DNA of 64,000 bases from Arsenophonus endosymbiont of Aleurodicus floccissimus (GCF_900343025.1 NZ_OUND01000006.1:62001-126000); one strand, 5' to 3'; shown: positions 20,357-31,750, counted from the stretch's first letter. Notes: generated by a model not told the origin, from the letters alone. A program made the numbers and translations.

Positions 20357-21166
20357 TTATTTTTGGCAACTATGACAGAAAAAAGTACTGCGTTGCCCTA
20401 GTTTTATTGATTCAATCAGTTGACCGCAATGGGTACAAGCTTGATCTTTTTTACCATAAATAAAGAGTTGTTGAGCAAAATAACCCGGTTTTCCATTTGA
20501 CTGTAAAAAATCTTTCAATGTTGTTCCACCCTGTTCTATTGAACGTTGCAGAACTTGTTTAATTTGAATAACTAAATTGCTGATCTCTTTTTTTGTTAAT
20601 GAATGTGCAGCTCTGGTTGGCAGAATTTTAGCGGCAAATAGTGCTTCATTAGCATAAATATTTCCTACACCGACGACGACTTTATTATCCATTAACCAAG
20701 GTTTTATGGAGGTTTTTTTATTTTTTGCTCGTTGATAAAGATAATTGGCGTTAAAATCGATAGAAAGCGGTTCTGGCCCTAGATGGGAAAGTACAGAGCA
20801 ATTAGCCAGGTCATTAGCCCATAACCAGGCACCAAAACGTCTGGTATCGGTATAACGCAATATTTTGCCATCGGCTAGAATCAAGTCGATATGATCGTGT
20901 TTTTCGGCTAATTGCTGCTTGGTTAAGATGCGTATACTACCTGACATACCCAAGTGAATGATTATCCAACCATGCTGGAGCTGAATGAGTAAATACTTAG
21001 CGCGCCGTTTAACACTGAACACTGATTCATTGGCGATATGTACAATTTCTGTCGCTACCGGCCAGCGTAATTTGCTATTGCGTACTATGCTATATTGTAT
21101 TTTATTACCAACCAAGTAGGGTTCAATTCCACGTCGGCTGGTTTCAACTTCAGGTAGTTCTGGCAT
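20357..21166 (-). CDS. mutM: Formamidopyrimidine-DNA glycosylase MutM
   Basis: 269 residues, the E. coli length. Removes 8-oxoguanine and ring-opened purines from DNA and cuts the abasic site. The mature N-terminal Pro-Glu nucleophile pair is visible ([18 protein letters not shown]). The helix-two-turn-helix region ([15 protein letters not shown]) and the C-terminal zinc finger with four Cys (CTHCG ... CHSC) are complete. It ends 19 bases from coaD, as in other enterobacteria. Intact, one of few DNA-repair genes here that is; radC is broken. Confidence 0.96.
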   Translation of the reverse strand: MPELPEVETSRRGIEPYLVGNKIQYSIVRNSKLRWPVATEIVHIANESVFSVKRRAKYLLIQLQHGWIIIHLGMSGSIRILTKQQLAEKHDHIDLILADGKILRYTDTRRFGAWLWANDLANCSVLSHLGPEPLSIDFNANYLYQRAKNKKTSIKPWLMDNKVVVGVGNIYANEALFAAKILPTRAAHSLTKKEISNLVIQIKQVLQRSIEQGGTTLKDFLQSNGKPGYFAQQLFIYGKKDQACTHCGQLIESIKLGQRSTFFCHSCQK

Positions 21167-21272
21167 AGATCCCTTAATTATGTAACTAGTCGTTAATGTT
21201 AATATATACTACTGTATCTTGTGTTAGTTAGTCGATAGAATAGAATGCGTTAATATGTTATTTGGAGTAGAA

Positions 21273-22477
21273 ATGAATAAGGTTATCGCTATAATTAATA
21301 AACGATTTAATTACCACTCTTATTGGAATTTAGGGATAGTCTTTTTTTTATTGCTATTTATTTTCTTGATGGTGTTACACGTTATAAACATGCCTTAGCT
21401 GGATTAATTTATCTTACTGCGATTGTCTATTTAATTAAAGATAGAAAGCGTGTTTTCAGCATATTTAAGAATAATTTATTTTTATCTTGAATGTTTTTTG
21501 TTTTGGCAATGCTTTGTTCATTAATTATTTCTAAAGATGTTAACATTTCAATAAAATCTATTAATAAAGGTGTTGTCGAAAAATTATTTATTACTGCAAT
21601 AGCTATTGCGATAGTACTCTATCGAGAAAAGAAAGAGCACATAACTAAGCTATTAATTTTCTCTTTAATTTTTTCTATTTTACCGTTAACCATTAAGGAA
21701 ATTTTGCAATATATTGATGAATATCATCAAGGTATCATGCCGTTATCAGCATTTGAACATCGATATATTTCTGATTGGTTAATATTTATTGTACCCGCTT
21801 TGTTTGCTTTTTGGTTATATAAAGGTATAAAAAATAAAATCTTATTTTTCTCGCTTTCGGTTATTTTTGTCGCTATATCAATTGGCACATTACAGCGAGG
21901 TACATGGTTATCTATTGCAGTAATATTTATTATTTGGTGTGTAGTAAAAAAAAATTAAATTGCCGGTTATTGCTTGCAGTATCTTATTGTCTGGGTTAGC
22001 AGCAATTAATCAAGGGCATTTTGATAATTTATTTTACAAATTAGAGCAGACCAGTAGTAGTCATCGATATGATAATGGTACTCAGAATTTAGCATTAGAT
22101 TTGATTAAAGAGAATCCAATAAAAGGTTATGGCTATGCGAGCAATTATTTTATAAAATTTATAATGAAAGGGTAATTGATGATCCTGATTGGGTTTTTAA
22201 ACAATCGATTGAACCTCATAATACAGTTTTGTCAATTTGGTTTGCCGCTGGAATATTTGGACTAATTGCTATCCTCTATCTTTTTGTTTCAATTTTTATC
22301 TATTTATTTAATGGATATCGTAATAATATGGTAAAAGATGGTTTTTTGATCCTGATGTTGATATTTATCGGTGATATGATTGTTAGAGGTTTGTTTGAAA
22401 CAGTAAATGTTTCAAATACGGCTATCATAATAGGGATAGCATTAGCACTGAATAGCGATAAAAAATTGATTAATTAG
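21273..22477 (+). pseudogene. waaL: O-antigen ligase WaaL, decayed
   Basis: WaaL joins undecaprenyl-linked O antigen to the lipid A core on the periplasmic face. Start at ATG 21273. The gene is broken by a shift near 21370, a TGA at 21488-21490, a shift near 21958 and another near 22160. Pieces still show a polytopic membrane protein, the conserved Arg of the ligase family (LQRGTWLSIAV) and the periplasmic His region near the C-terminus (EPHNTVLSIWFAAG). Assignment rests on these motifs and on its place among waa genes. Confidence 0.85.
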
Positions 22478-22484
22478 CTAAGTG

Positions 22485-22516
22485 AAAGCACCTATCTGTA
22501 AGGTGCTTTAAAATTA
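22485..22516. terminator. Terminator between waaL and the convergent GT8 gene
   Basis: Stem AAAGCACC (22485-22492) and GGTGCTTT (22502-22509), followed by an AT-rich tail. It lies between convergent genes and has A or T runs on either side, so it may act in both directions. Confidence 0.7.
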
Positions 22517-23523
22517 TTTTTTTAGTAATTTATATTTAATTAAACACAACAAACCATGCACATATTTATGTTGTAAAAATAGATGCTTATATTTTTCTTG
22601 TAGTTCCGTTCTCTTTTCTGCGATTTTCAATGGCTGATCTTTCCACGGTGAGTGAATATATGAGTTGAAAAAAAATTGACTGGCCGGGTAATTAATACCC
22701 CAAGTATGCCAGGGTTTTGTGACGCCAGTATAGTGGATAAGAATGGTGCTATCAGTTATGGTATTTTTGTATTTGGATAAATCGTGAAAAGCCAATTCAT
22801 TTTTCAACATATATATACAGTTATAATCACGAGATAAATAGATATTTTGCGTCTGAAATAATATATTTAGTGCATCTTGATCAAGGTATTTTAATTTACC
22901 AAAATTTGTTTTTCCGCGTACCAGTTCTAATGATTTTTTGGATAAATCATTTTAATCCATTTCTTTAAATTCACATAGACTACGCCGGCATTAAAATATT
23001 TGCCATTTAAATCGGTTAACTTTAGTCGAGCCGCACTTGATTGCTGCATGTTGTCGACATCGAGTACCACGGCGGCAAAAGAATTCGCTAAGTTTAGCTG
23101 AAATAGTTCTTTTAGACTACCTTTGCAAATAACATCAGCATCTAGATATAAAATAGAGTTTATGTTCGTACTTAAATATTCAAAAGCGATTAACCTAAAA
23201 TAGGTGGCATAAGACCAGAAATCTGAGGTTGATAATTGCTTTAATTCTTCAGCATCTAACAGATAGATAATTATATTAGAATTATACTTTGTTATTATTT
23301 TTTGAAAACGTTGTATATATTCTTCATCAATATAATCAGTAAATAGGTGAAAATTGAAATCTATATCAATATTATTTATTAATACGGAATTTATTGATAT
23401 CGTTGCACCAAGTAGGAAATTTTTATCAACGCCATAAGCAATGTTAAAATTTTTATTCTTTTTAAGAAGTTTTTCCCCCGTAATATTAAAACTTTGTTTT
23501 ATAAAATGCCTCATGATAAACAT
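22514..23523 (-). pseudogene. LPS outer-core GT8 glycosyltransferase (WaaO/WaaR/WaaI type), one frameshift
   Basis: GT8 enzymes of this group add galactose or glucose to the LPS outer core from UDP-sugars. The first part (22927-23523) shows the family start FNIAYGVDKNFLLGATISI, the metal-binding DxD (ILYLDADVICKG) and FNAGVVYVNLKKW. One missing A near 22950 shifts the frame. The continuing frame gives KYLDQDALNILF and the C-terminal HYTGVTKPWHTWG. With that base restored the protein would be about 336 residues, the normal length. Paralogous to the next gene. It is unclear which sugar it used. Confidence 0.85.
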
Positions 23524-23591
23524 AGCCCTTTAACTTTTTTAAAGAGAATTTTAAATTTTGCTAAATAATAGTGAGTTTAATTTTTTAAACC

Positions 23592-24555
23592 TTAGTGGTA
23601 TTTTCTTTGTTTGAATTTATGTTTACCCCAATACCTTAAAAGATGGACGCTTTCTGCTTTTAATAGTGGTTTATTTTTCCAGGGGAAGGCATTTTTTGCT
23701 TTTATGAATGGTTGGGGAAAAAGGCGATATTGCCCACTCATGCCATGGCTCTGTCGGGCCAATGTAGTGAATAAAAATAGTATCAATAGCAAATGCAGCA
23801 TGTTTAACGCTTTTCAGACCATAATTTATACTATATTGAGTATTATATTTTTTGGCCAGATAGATTATTTTATTTGCTAGCAGAATATTTAAAACATCTT
23901 GGTCTAAAAAAGAGAATTTATTTTTTAACGCATTATTTTTAAGTAACCTCATTGCCTGCGTTGAAATATCTTCTCCTGCCCAGCGATTAAGATTAATGAA
24001 TAAAAATCCAGCATTAAAATATCCTCGCGAGATATTTTCTACTTCTAATTCGGATGCTCTTTTTTGCCACCATCTCTCATCTTTTTCTGTTACAACTGCA
24101 GCAATTTCATTATTATAGAAGTGAATATTTTGTAATCTATCTAAACTATTATTACATATGATATCTGCATCTAAGTATAAAATTTTATCTAATTTATTTG
24201 AAAAATAGTCAGCAATGATGAATCTAAAGTAGGTGGCATAGGACCAGTTTTTAGTACTGGGTAATGATTTTAAGCTCTGATCGTCAACCAAATAAATATT
24301 TATTTCAATTTTATATTGTTGCACAAGGGTATCGAACAAGGTTTCTTGCTCATGCTCAAAATAATCGGTAAATATATGGAAACAATGATTATTATTAATA
24401 TTATGCAGTGCAATTGATGTTATCGAAATTACGCAACCATGTAAAAAATTTTTGTCTACTCCATAGGCAATATGGAATTTAGGGTGGCAATCAGCATGCA
24501 AATTTGGCGTTAAATAGAGTTTTTGAGTAATAACTTTATGCTTGTCAAAATACAT
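23592..24555 (-). pseudogene. Second LPS GT8 glycosyltransferase, late frameshift
   Basis: Tandem paralogue of the preceding gene. From the ATG at 24555 it runs with FHIAYGVDKNFLHGCVISI, the DxD motif ILYLDADIICN, RGYFNAGFLFINLNRW and HYIGPTEPWHEWA. A single missing base near 23720 then switches frame; the other frame continues with FIKAKNAFPWKNKPLL to a stop at 23592. The present open frame ends at 23671 after 294 residues, with about 9 aberrant residues replacing the C-terminal membrane-binding tail. The catalytic core is complete, so partial activity cannot be excluded, but the neighbouring decay argues for a pseudogene. Confidence 0.75.
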
Positions 24556-24585
24556 GTACTATACCTATTTCCTAAAATTTTTTAT

Positions 24586-24625
24586 AAAACAAAACGGTTA
24601 GAGTTATAATCCTCTCCTAACCGTT
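24586..24625 (-). terminator. Terminator of the waaQGP operon
   Basis: On the minus strand, AACGGTTAG (complement of 24617-24625) pairs with CTAACCGTT (complement of 24593-24601) and is followed by TTTTGTTTTAT. The upstream arm overlaps the last codons of waaP. Confidence 0.7.
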
Positions 24626-25401
24626 CTTTCTTTTATTCTTTCTGCTTTAATATTAGCGCTCGATATCAATTTTTGTTCATTGTTGAGAATATTTTTTAAA
24701 TTATCAGAAAAATAAATCTGCATAAAACGAAAAATATCTCGTTGGGTTAAACCGATATTCAGTGATGAAAAATATAATCCAATCAAATCTTTATCTTTCC
24801 AACGTTTTGTTACATTCTGACGTATTTGGGCACGATGCAAATCAATGATTGAAATCTTTAATTTTTTTCCATCGCCGTCAAAGGGCAAATGTAATAAAAA
24901 ATGGCAAATATAGCAATCGCGATGATTGACACCACATGCATGCATTTTACGTACTATTTCAGCCATTCGACAAATTAATATTTTTTTAGTACTAAATTGG
25001 GGAGCTGAATTTTTCCACTTTGCGCAGTACTCTTCTAAGCTAGTGGTTGGAATAAGCGCTTCGGTAATAATAAATGACTTACGGCGTAAAGGATTAATTC
25101 CTTTCTGACCGAAAGCTTTACCATGCATAGTATCAATGCCTGCCTCAGTTAGGCGATGGATTGCTTTCAATTCTCTATCCGCACCTAATACGGGTAAGCG
25201 TAAAGAAAATAGATTTTTTAGTATTTCTTTTAACGTAGTACCATAATGAATTTTGAGAAAATAACTTTTTTCATTAAGCATAAAGCATAATGTTTTGCGT
25301 GTCTCTAATTGACGAAAAATTTTACCATCTAATTTTTCTATTTCTATAAAGGGATCTTTGTCTTGCCATAAGTTTTTAAAAGGTTGTTTAAGTTCAACCA
25401 T
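24604..25401 (-). CDS. waaP: LPS core heptose I kinase WaaP
   Basis: 265 residues from the ATG at 25401, identical in length to E. coli WaaP. The extension to 25467 lies inside waaG and has no similarity. WaaP phosphorylates heptose I of the inner core, which is needed for outer-membrane stability. Kinase features are FLKIHYGTT (Lys), the catalytic loop [16 protein letters not shown] with its Asp, and [12 protein letters not shown] (metal-binding Asp). It overlaps the waaG stop by 8 bases. Intact. Confidence 0.95.
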   Translation of the reverse strand: MVELKQPFKNLWQDKDPFIEIEKLDGKIFRQLETRKTLCFMLNEKSYFLKIHYGTTLKEILKNLFSLRLPVLGADRELKAIHRLTEAGIDTMHGKAFGQKGINPLRRKSFIITEALIPTTSLEEYCAKWKNSAPQFSTKKILICRMAEIVRKMHACGVNHRDCYICHFLLHLPFDGDGKKLKISIIDLHRAQIRQNVTKRWKDKDLIGLYFSSLNIGLTQRDIFRFMQIYFSDNLKNILNNEQKLISSANIKAERIKERTVRRGL

Positions 25402-26518
25402 GCTGGCATCCCAAAATAATATCTGCAGTTTTTTCAGGCAAACTGTATAAATCTTGAGTATCAGCAAAGTGGCGCGCAGATTTTGACCATTGATTTAATA
25501 GAGATTTATTAGTTAAACTTGTTGTCAAAGCATTATTAAGATTTTTTTGTTTATAAGGCTCATCTATTACTATGCCACAATCTGCATATTTGATATAGAA
25601 CACATAGCCACAAATATCTGTTGTAATTACTGGTAAACCCGCTGTAATGGCTTCGATTAATACTATACCAGCAGCTTCTTGATAGGCAGGATGAATTAAC
25701 ATATCAGCAGCAGCCATCAATTCTGCTATATCATTACGCCCCTGAAAAAATAAAACTTGTTTATCTATCCCCAAATTTTTTGCTAGCCGTTGATAACGGG
25801 TAGGTGAGTCTTGTCCTACTACCATTAACATAGTCTTATTTTTTATTTTGTCAGGCAGGGAAGCTATTGATTTAAGTGTTCTGTCTACGCCTTTACGTTT
25901 AAAATCTGAACCGACTTGTAATAAAAGAAATTGGTCCTCAGAGATAGCATTTTTTTTACGATAAATTAGTTTTGCGTCAATAATCTGTTGGTCATATTTT
26001 CTACTAAGGTCAATGCCCGGTGGTAACAGATAAAAACGGGCATCAGGTGTTTTATAATGCTTTTTAAAATCATTAATTTGATGTTGGGTAAGCATTAATA
26101 ATTTGCTGTGACTATCTGCATCAAAAACCGCTTTTTCATAAGCGATATAATGTTTGTATCGTTTAGTCAGTTTATAAAAAAAACCTTTTTCTTTTTCAAC
26201 TTTTTCTGCATAACAAACATCTGCTGCATAATAAATATCTAATCCTGGCATCTTATTAAAACCAACAATAATATCAGCAGGATGTTGGATTAAATGTGTT
26301 TTGACCTGATAATAAAATGCTTCATTACGCCCATTATTTGTATGTGCTTTAACTGGGATTATGATAACGTTCATATCAGCAGGAATTTCACCATCCCATA
26401 CCATTGTGTAAACACGTATTTGATGCCCTCGTTTTTGGCAAGCAGAGAGAATCTGAATGAAATCTCTTTGTAGTCCACCAAAAGGGAAATATTTATATAA
26501 ACAAAATGCAATTTCCAT
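25394..26518 (-). CDS. waaG: LPS glucosyltransferase I WaaG
   Basis: 374 residues, the same as E. coli. GT4-type, GT-B fold enzyme that adds the first outer-core glucose to heptose II. The N-terminus [19 protein letters not shown], the central phosphate-contact region [19 protein letters not shown] and the C-terminal EX7E motif (EAAGIVLIE) are present. Middle gene of waaQ-waaG-waaP. It is still intact although the genes for later outer-core steps are broken. Confidence 0.95.
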   Translation of the reverse strand: MEIAFCLYKYFPFGGLQRDFIQILSACQKRGHQIRVYTMVWDGEIPADMNVIIIPVKAHTNNGRNEAFYYQVKTHLIQHPADIIVGFNKMPGLDIYYAADVCYAEKVEKEKGFFYKLTKRYKHYIAYEKAVFDADSHSKLLMLTQHQINDFKKHYKTPDARFYLLPPGIDLSRKYDQQIIDAKLIYRKKNAISEDQFLLLQVGSDFKRKGVDRTLKSIASLPDKIKNKTMLMVVGQDSPTRYQRLAKNLGIDKQVLFFQGRNDIAELMAAADMLIHPAYQEAAGIVLIEAITAGLPVITTDICGYVFYIKYADCGIVIDEPYKQKNLNNALTTSLTNKSLLNQWSKSARHFADTQDLYSLPEKTADIILGCQHG

Positions 26519-26522
26519 CGGA

Positions 26523-27593
26523 TTATATCTCTATCTCAGATTTTATGGTTTGTATATCTATTGGTAACATTTTTTTTGTAGCGGTAATAACATCTTTAAC
26601 GGGAATTATTGATAGATACTTTTTATTACGATCACGTCCATGTCGTTCTGGCATTTTTTCATAATTGCCAGCCCAAATTTGAATAACATTTTTACTCCAT
26701 GGTTTCCAATATTGATGATCTGTCGCACCGAACAAGCAAATAATAGGGGTTTCTAATGCTGCTGCAATATGCATTGGTGCTGAATCTACACCGATGAATA
26801 AGGCGGTATGGCTAATTAGAGCACCTAATTCTGGAAATGTTGTTTTTCCTGCAAATTCGGTAATGGGTGATTGACGACATTGTTGTGCAATATTAGTCAC
26901 ACAGCTGAGATCATCTTTACTGGGACCTGATGTTAATATTACCTGGTATCCTCTAGATTGTAGATTATCAATCACCTCAGCAAATTTTTCATCATCCCAG
27001 CACTTAAATTTTTGTCTAGCTGTTGGTTGGATAACAACATAACTACTATGTACACCTAGAGATATTAATCGGTGATTAATTTTTCCCCAATCAGTTGGTT
27101 GGTAAGTCATTGTTGTACTGGAATACAAAGTATTAAGTTGAAGTGGTTTTAATATAGAAAGATTTTGTTCAACAACATGTTTTCCCGTTGGTTTAACCAT
27201 ATGTGTAAAACTTCCAGACCAATAGTTTGTATTTCTATCGTTAAATTGGTGAGAAATTTTCATCTTGGCAGGAATACATCTTACTAAAAAAGGCACAATC
27301 CATTGATCAGCTAAATTTATAATTAAATCATAATGATTTTCTCGTAATTTATTGATTAATAAAATAAAATTAACTAATTTAGCTATTATGTTATTTTTTT
27401 TGTTTTTAACGCCATAAAGTGTATGAATTTCTCTATTTTCAGACAAGATTGGTATTGTATCTTGATAGAGAAGAATATCAATTTTAGCGGCTGGATAATT
27501 TTTTTTGAGCGTGCTAACGACAGGTGTTGTCAGCAACATATCTCCATGAAATCGCATTTTAATGATCAGAATTTTTTTAAATTGTTTATCCAC
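26523..27593 (-). CDS. waaQ: LPS heptosyltransferase III WaaQ
   Basis: 356-residue GT9 protein that adds the branching third heptose to heptose II. It begins KILIIKMRFHGDMLLTTPV with the catalytic Asp, and has QPTARQKFKCWDDEKFAEV and the VDSAPMHIAAAL nucleotide-sugar motif. First gene of the operon with waaG (4-base gap) and waaP. I looked for a JUMPstart/ops element upstream, as found in E. coli, and saw none. Intact. Confidence 0.93.
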   Translation of the reverse strand: MDKQFKKILIIKMRFHGDMLLTTPVVSTLKKNYPAAKIDILLYQDTIPILSENREIHTLYGVKNKKNNIIAKLVNFILLINKLRENHYDLIINLADQWIVPFLVRCIPAKMKISHQFNDRNTNYWSGSFTHMVKPTGKHVVEQNLSILKPLQLNTLYSSTTMTYQPTDWGKINHRLISLGVHSSYVVIQPTARQKFKCWDDEKFAEVIDNLQSRGYQVILTSGPSKDDLSCVTNIAQQCRQSPITEFAGKTTFPELGALISHTALFIGVDSAPMHIAAALETPIICLFGATDHQYWKPWSKNVIQIWAGNYEKMPERHGRDRNKKYLSIIPVKDVITATKKMLPIDIQTIKSEIEI

Positions 27594-28961
27594 TTGCTGC
27601 AGTCACTCTTGAATTGTTTGTTTATAAGTTTATCTGATTTTTTGACCAATGTTATCACTATAAATTCAACAAATTTAAGATAGTTAATTTATTAGAATAA
27701 TCTAAATGGTTACCTATTTTGGCATTAAAAATAACTTTTATTTTAAAAATTTTCAGCAGATTTGAAAAAATAATAAAAATTTGAATTTATATAAAGTAAA
27801 GAATTTTTAATATTATCAATTATTTTAACAATAAAATTACTGATTTGTAATTTATTATCTACTATTTTTTACTACACATCATGCTATCTATCTATTTTTT
27901 AAATAGAAATATTTATAAATATTTTTAGAAAGTTTGAATCGACAGTGGTGAAAGATTATATGGCTAGTATGAAAATAAGATAACTTGATAGTTTGATTTA
28001 GTTTATTATAACAAAAAATTGAATAATTTTTGTTACTCTTCGAGTTTCTGTTAACTGTTTGAGTAATTATGGTAATAATTTTAAATGCACTGGTTATTTC
28101 ACTTTAGATATAAATTTTAGATGTTTATTTTATTATCTTAAAAATAGTAATTCTTGACTGTCTGAGTAATGTTTTTATTCAAAGAAAAATTATATCGATA
28201 TGTAAGTTAAAACTTAATAAATAAAATAATAGATTTTTACAATTTTTGATAATTATTTATACCCGATAGTTTTTTTAAAAGGTTATTTATTATATTGAAA
28301 ACAAATTTTTTAGTCTATTTTAATATAAAATTAATAAAGCTATTTGCTATTAAAGCATTAATTAAAATTTTAGTTTAATCATACGTTCCTTGCATTCCTC
28401 AGCACTTAGTCGATATTTTCAGTCGTTGCAATAGCTATAAAATGCCTAGTAGTTACTTTTCTTTTTATCGATATTAATCATATCATAAAATGTTTAGGTT
28501 GGCTGTCTTCTATATAATCGGTTAGACAACTATCAACAGCAGTTTGGTTGTCAATGATCTTTCATTAGAGGTGATATGGAGTTGTTATAGCTGTTTATGT
28601 TTTTATTAGCAAAAAATACACTGAAATATTATCTATTTTGCTACCAATATGAGTAAATGTTACTGTCGATAAATTAATAAATATCTGATATCAGATAAAG
28701 TCGATAATTTAAACTTACTTAAGTCGTGACTGACCAATTTAATTGGTTTTATTAACTCAAGGCTAAAATGTCTTAATATTTTTAGTATTGAATCTTTGGA
28801 CAACTTTAACGATTTATTTCTTGATGATAAATAGGTAAAAATATTAAAAAAGAGATGTAAATTTTTCAAATAGGGCGCAGATCTTTTTGTTGTGAAAAGA
28901 ATGGAATGAATAAAAATGTGAATAATATAAAGCTTTGTGTTTTATACACCCAAAATACTAT
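27594..28961. other. Long AT-rich stretch without genes
   Basis: About 1.37 kb between waaQ and the rpmG terminator. Extremely AT-rich, no open frame with convincing codon use on either strand, no RNA gene recognised. Short minus-strand coding-like scraps exist near 28370-28410 (reading RLSAEECKERM) but cannot be assigned. Most likely an eroded gene or genes plus the waaQ promoter. Confidence 0.5.
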
Positions 28962-28991
28962 AAAAAAAACCAGCGGAAGCTGGGTTTTTTT
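28962..28991 (-). terminator. Terminator of rpmBG
   Basis: Stem CCAGC/GCTGG (28970-28974 and 28979-28983) with a GGAA loop, flanked by an A run on the left and a T run on the right. Read on the minus strand it ends rpmB-rpmG; the symmetry would also allow plus-strand termination. Confidence 0.85.
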
Positions 28992-28997
28992 AAGAAG

Positions 28998-29165
28998 TTA
29001 TTTAATTTTAGCTTCTTTATAAATCACATGCTTACGAACAAATGGATCGAATTTTTTCATTTCCAATTTTTCAGGCATAGTACGTTTGTTCTTCGTTGTA
29101 GTATAGAAGTGACCTGTACCCTCAGAAGAAATCAGTTTAATTTTATCGCGAATACCTTTAGCCAT
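28998..29165 (-). CDS. rpmG: 50S ribosomal protein L33
   Basis: 55 residues from the ATG at 29165 ([16 protein letters not shown]), the size of E. coli L33. The longer frame to 29225 overlaps rpmB and is not family sequence. This is the Cys-free form of L33, without the zinc ribbon, as in other enterobacteria. Located 13 bases after rpmB and followed by a strong terminator. Intact. Confidence 0.97.
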   Translation of the reverse strand: MAKGIRDKIKLISSEGTGHFYTTTKNKRTMPEKLEMKKFDPFVRKHVIYKEAKIK

Positions 29166-29178
29166 TTTCTTTAGCTCC

Positions 29179-29415
29179 TTAGTATTTCTCACCACGGGTG
29201 CGAAGTTCAGCAAGAACTGCGTCAATCCCTTGTTTATCGATTATACGCATGCCTTTTGCTGACACACGAAGCTTTACGAAACGTTTCTCAGATTCAACCC
29301 AGAAACGGTGAGAGTGCAGGTTTGGCAGAAAGCGGCGTTTAGTTGCATTCATTGCGTGTGAGCGTTTGTTACCACTCATTGCGCGCTTACCAGTAACTTG
29401 ACAGACTCGTGACAT
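29179..29415 (-). CDS. rpmB: 50S ribosomal protein L28
   Basis: 78 residues, the E. coli length. Begins [23 protein letters not shown] and is strongly basic, as expected for a large-subunit protein. First gene of the rpmB-rpmG operon, with a well-formed promoter about 190 bases upstream. Intact. Confidence 0.97.
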   Translation of the reverse strand: MSRVCQVTGKRAMSGNKRSHAMNATKRRFLPNLHSHRFWVESEKRFVKLRVSAKGMRIIDKQGIDAVLAELRTRGEKY

Positions 29416-29601
29416 GTCTATTTCTCCAAAAATCTAATCAGTTCGAGCGTTATATCGGGAATGACTGACTGCCTCGTCAGACTTGGAAGCCTATTCCTCA
29501 GCAAATTTTCTTAATATAATTAATATAAAAAATAACTTAATTTCAGTAAAATTTACTGAGATAGGCTCTTCCTGCCAAACCCGAGATCCTAAAGGTGGCG
29601 T

Positions 29602-29630
29602 ATTATACGCCCTCTAGCGCCTTCACTCAA
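29602..29630 (-). promoter_or_regulatory. Sigma-70 promoter of rpmBG
   Basis: On the minus strand, TTGAGT (complement of 29625-29630), a 17-base spacer and TATAAT (complement of 29602-29607). The -10 sits in a near-perfect GGCGTATAATACGCC palindrome. Confidence 0.75.
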
Positions 29631-29674
29631 GCCGAGAACTAATAAAGTTGCTATTTATTAGTCAAAATATGGTA

Positions 29675-30342
29675 CTAGAGTAGGCCAAGTTGGACAAATG
29701 AAAGGCATTTTTTATCGGTGACGACAAAATGGTCAAACAATTTTATATCTATCAAACGGCAAGCATTAGCGATTTTTTCGGTGACAATTTTATCCGCTAA
29801 ATTGGGCTCTGGGTTACCCGAAGGATGATTATGTACAAGAATAATGGATACTGCATTTACTTTAACCGCCTGCCTTAAAATTTCTCTTGGATGTACTTCA
29901 ACGCGATTTATGGTGCCTTTAAACATCTCTTCATAGCAGATAATTTGGTTTTGGTTATTTAAAAATAATACAATAAAAATTTCTCTATCCTGTCCAAGAT
30001 AAAAATCGAGTAGATATTTTTCAAGTGCTTAGGACTTCTCATAATACTTTGATTAATAAGTTGTTGTGTAAAGAATCGTTTAGCGACTTCACCAATAGCT
30101 TGTAATTGTGAATACTTACAAACTCCTAATCCCTTGTGCGCTGAAAATTGTTGATAATCAGTAGTTAATAGTTTGTGTAACGAGCAAAATTCTTTTAATA
30201 AGTTTTCAGCCAATATTAAAACTGGAAATCCAGGCAATCCTGTGCGAAGAAAAATGGCCAAAAGCTCTTGGTCACTTAATGATGATGCCCCATAAGCTAA
30301 AAGCTTTTCTATAGGTTGAAGTGCATAATTTATTTCGTCCAT
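29675..30342 (-). pseudogene. radC: RadC-family JAB protein, one frameshift
   Basis: RadC proteins have an N-terminal helix-hairpin-helix part and a C-terminal MPN/JAB metalloprotease-like domain; their cellular role is unsettled. The start at 30342 gives PIEKLLAYGASSLSDQELLAIFLRTG and KGLGVCKYSQLQAIGEVAKR. A single indel near 30030 shifts the frame. The continuing frame reads LEKYLLDFYLGQDREIFIV and reaches VEVHPREILRQA and the metal motif HNHPSGNPEP, ending at 29675. Restoring one base gives normal length. It is divergent from coaBC, as in E. coli. Confidence 0.88.
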
Positions 30343-30532
30343 ATGTTTATTCCTGTCTATTTCCTTGTAGCTTTGACAGTTTACAGCATGCCAAAATATG
30401 GGCCAAAATTTTCTAGCGTAGTTGCGTAGCGCTTTGCAACAAAGTTTTTTTAAGATAAAAATTGATGGTATTCTCCCCTAAACTTCAGCTTATGGTAATA
30501 TCAGTAGACTCATCATTTGAATTTGGATATAT

Positions 30533-31750
30533 ATGATGGCAGAACTTACAGGTAAACATATCGTACTTAGTATTAGTGGTGGTATTGCTGCTTATAAAAC
30601 ACCAGAATTAGTTCGTCGTTTGCGTGACCATGGTGCAATTGTACGTGTGGTAATGACGAATGCCGCCAAATCTTTCATTACACCGTTGACGCTACAGGCT
30701 GTTTCGGGCTATCCGGTTGCTGATGATTTATTGGATCCTGCCGGAGAGGCTGCAATGGGTCATATTGAATTAGCAAAATGGGCAGATTTAATTATTTTAG
30801 CGCCTGCAACTGCAGATTTGCTGGCTCGTATATCCGTTGGTATGGCGAATGATTTATTAACAACGGTCTGTTTAGCTTCAGAGGCAACAATAGCTGTCGT
30901 ACCGGCAATGAATCAGCAAATGTATCGCGCTAATATTACTCAGCAAAATATTGCAATACTTAAAGAACGCCATGTTTTAGTTTGGGGTCCAGATGAAGGT
31001 AGTCAAGCTTGTGGTGATATTGGCCCTGGTCGAATGTTAGATCCGTTAGCTATTGTTGAATTAGCTAAGAATAGTTTTCAGCATAAGCTAGATATGGTAA
31101 ACCTGCATTTAGCAATTACTGCGGGGCCAACACAAGAAGAAATTGATTCCGTTCGTTTTGTGACTAATCATAGTTCAGGGAAAATGGGTTTCGCGATAGC
31201 ACAAGCTGCTGCAAAACGAGGGGCTAATGTAACACTTATTACCGGTCCAGTTGATTTACCAACACCAGCAGGCGTTAAATGTATTAATGTTGTCAGCGCG
31301 TTGGAAATGTATAGTCAAGTACATAATATAATTGATAAACAAGATATTTTTATTGGATGTGCCGCAGTTGCTGATTATCGACCAAAACAGTTTACAAAAG
31401 AAAAAATTAAAAAGCAGGCAGATGAAATTACTCTGACATTGGTAAAAAATCCTGATATTGTGGCAAGTGTTGGTAAATTGACTAAAAATCGTCCTTATGT
31501 CGTTGGATTTGCAGCAGAGACACAAAATATGGAAGAATATGCCCGTAATAAGCGTACCCAAAAAAATCTGGATCTTATTTGTGCAAATGATGTTTCATTA
31601 GCTGATCATGGGTTTAATTCAGAAAGCAATGCCTTGAATTTATTTTGGGAAGATAAAGAGATATATTTACCACATAGCCATAAATTAGAGCTTGGTCACC
31701 GTTTACTCGATGAGATACTTCAACGTTATGAAGAAAAAAATAGACATTAA
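30533..31750 (+). CDS. coaBC: CoaBC: phosphopantothenoylcysteine synthetase/decarboxylase
   Basis: 405 residues, bifunctional. The N-terminal flavin domain CoaC (about 1-190) decarboxylates 4'-phosphopantothenoylcysteine, with the catalytic His in [17 protein letters not shown], the PAMN motif and the essential Cys in [10 protein letters not shown]. The C-terminal CoaB domain (about 191-405) makes that substrate from CTP, phosphopantothenate and cysteine; it has [18 protein letters not shown] and a Lys-rich KIKKQ. Two adjacent Met codons could start. The 3' end overlaps dut. Intact, whereas the next enzyme of the pathway, CoaD, is frameshifted in this window. Confidence 0.96.
   Translation: MMAELTGKHIVLSISGGIAAYKTPELVRRLRDHGAIVRVVMTNAAKSFITPLTLQAVSGYPVADDLLDPAGEAAMGHIELAKWADLIILAPATADLLARISVGMANDLLTTVCLASEATIAVVPAMNQQMYRANITQQNIAILKERHVLVWGPDEGSQACGDIGPGRMLDPLAIVELAKNSFQHKLDMVNLHLAITAGPTQEEIDSVRFVTNHSSGKMGFAIAQAAAKRGANVTLITGPVDLPTPAGVKCINVVSALEMYSQVHNIIDKQDIFIGCAAVADYRPKQFTKEKIKKQADEITLTLVKNPDIVASVGKLTKNRPYVVGFAAETQNMEEYARNKRTQKNLDLICANDVSLADHGFNSESNALNLFWEDKEIYLPHSHKLELGHRLLDEILQRYEEKNRH

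Noticed and set aside
27594-27900. JUMPstart/ops element before waaQ
   Set aside because: No GGCGGTAG core was found on the minus strand in this spacer.
28660-28869. 69-residue minus-strand frame
   Set aside because: Low-complexity AT-driven frame with no ribosome site and no recognisable motif.
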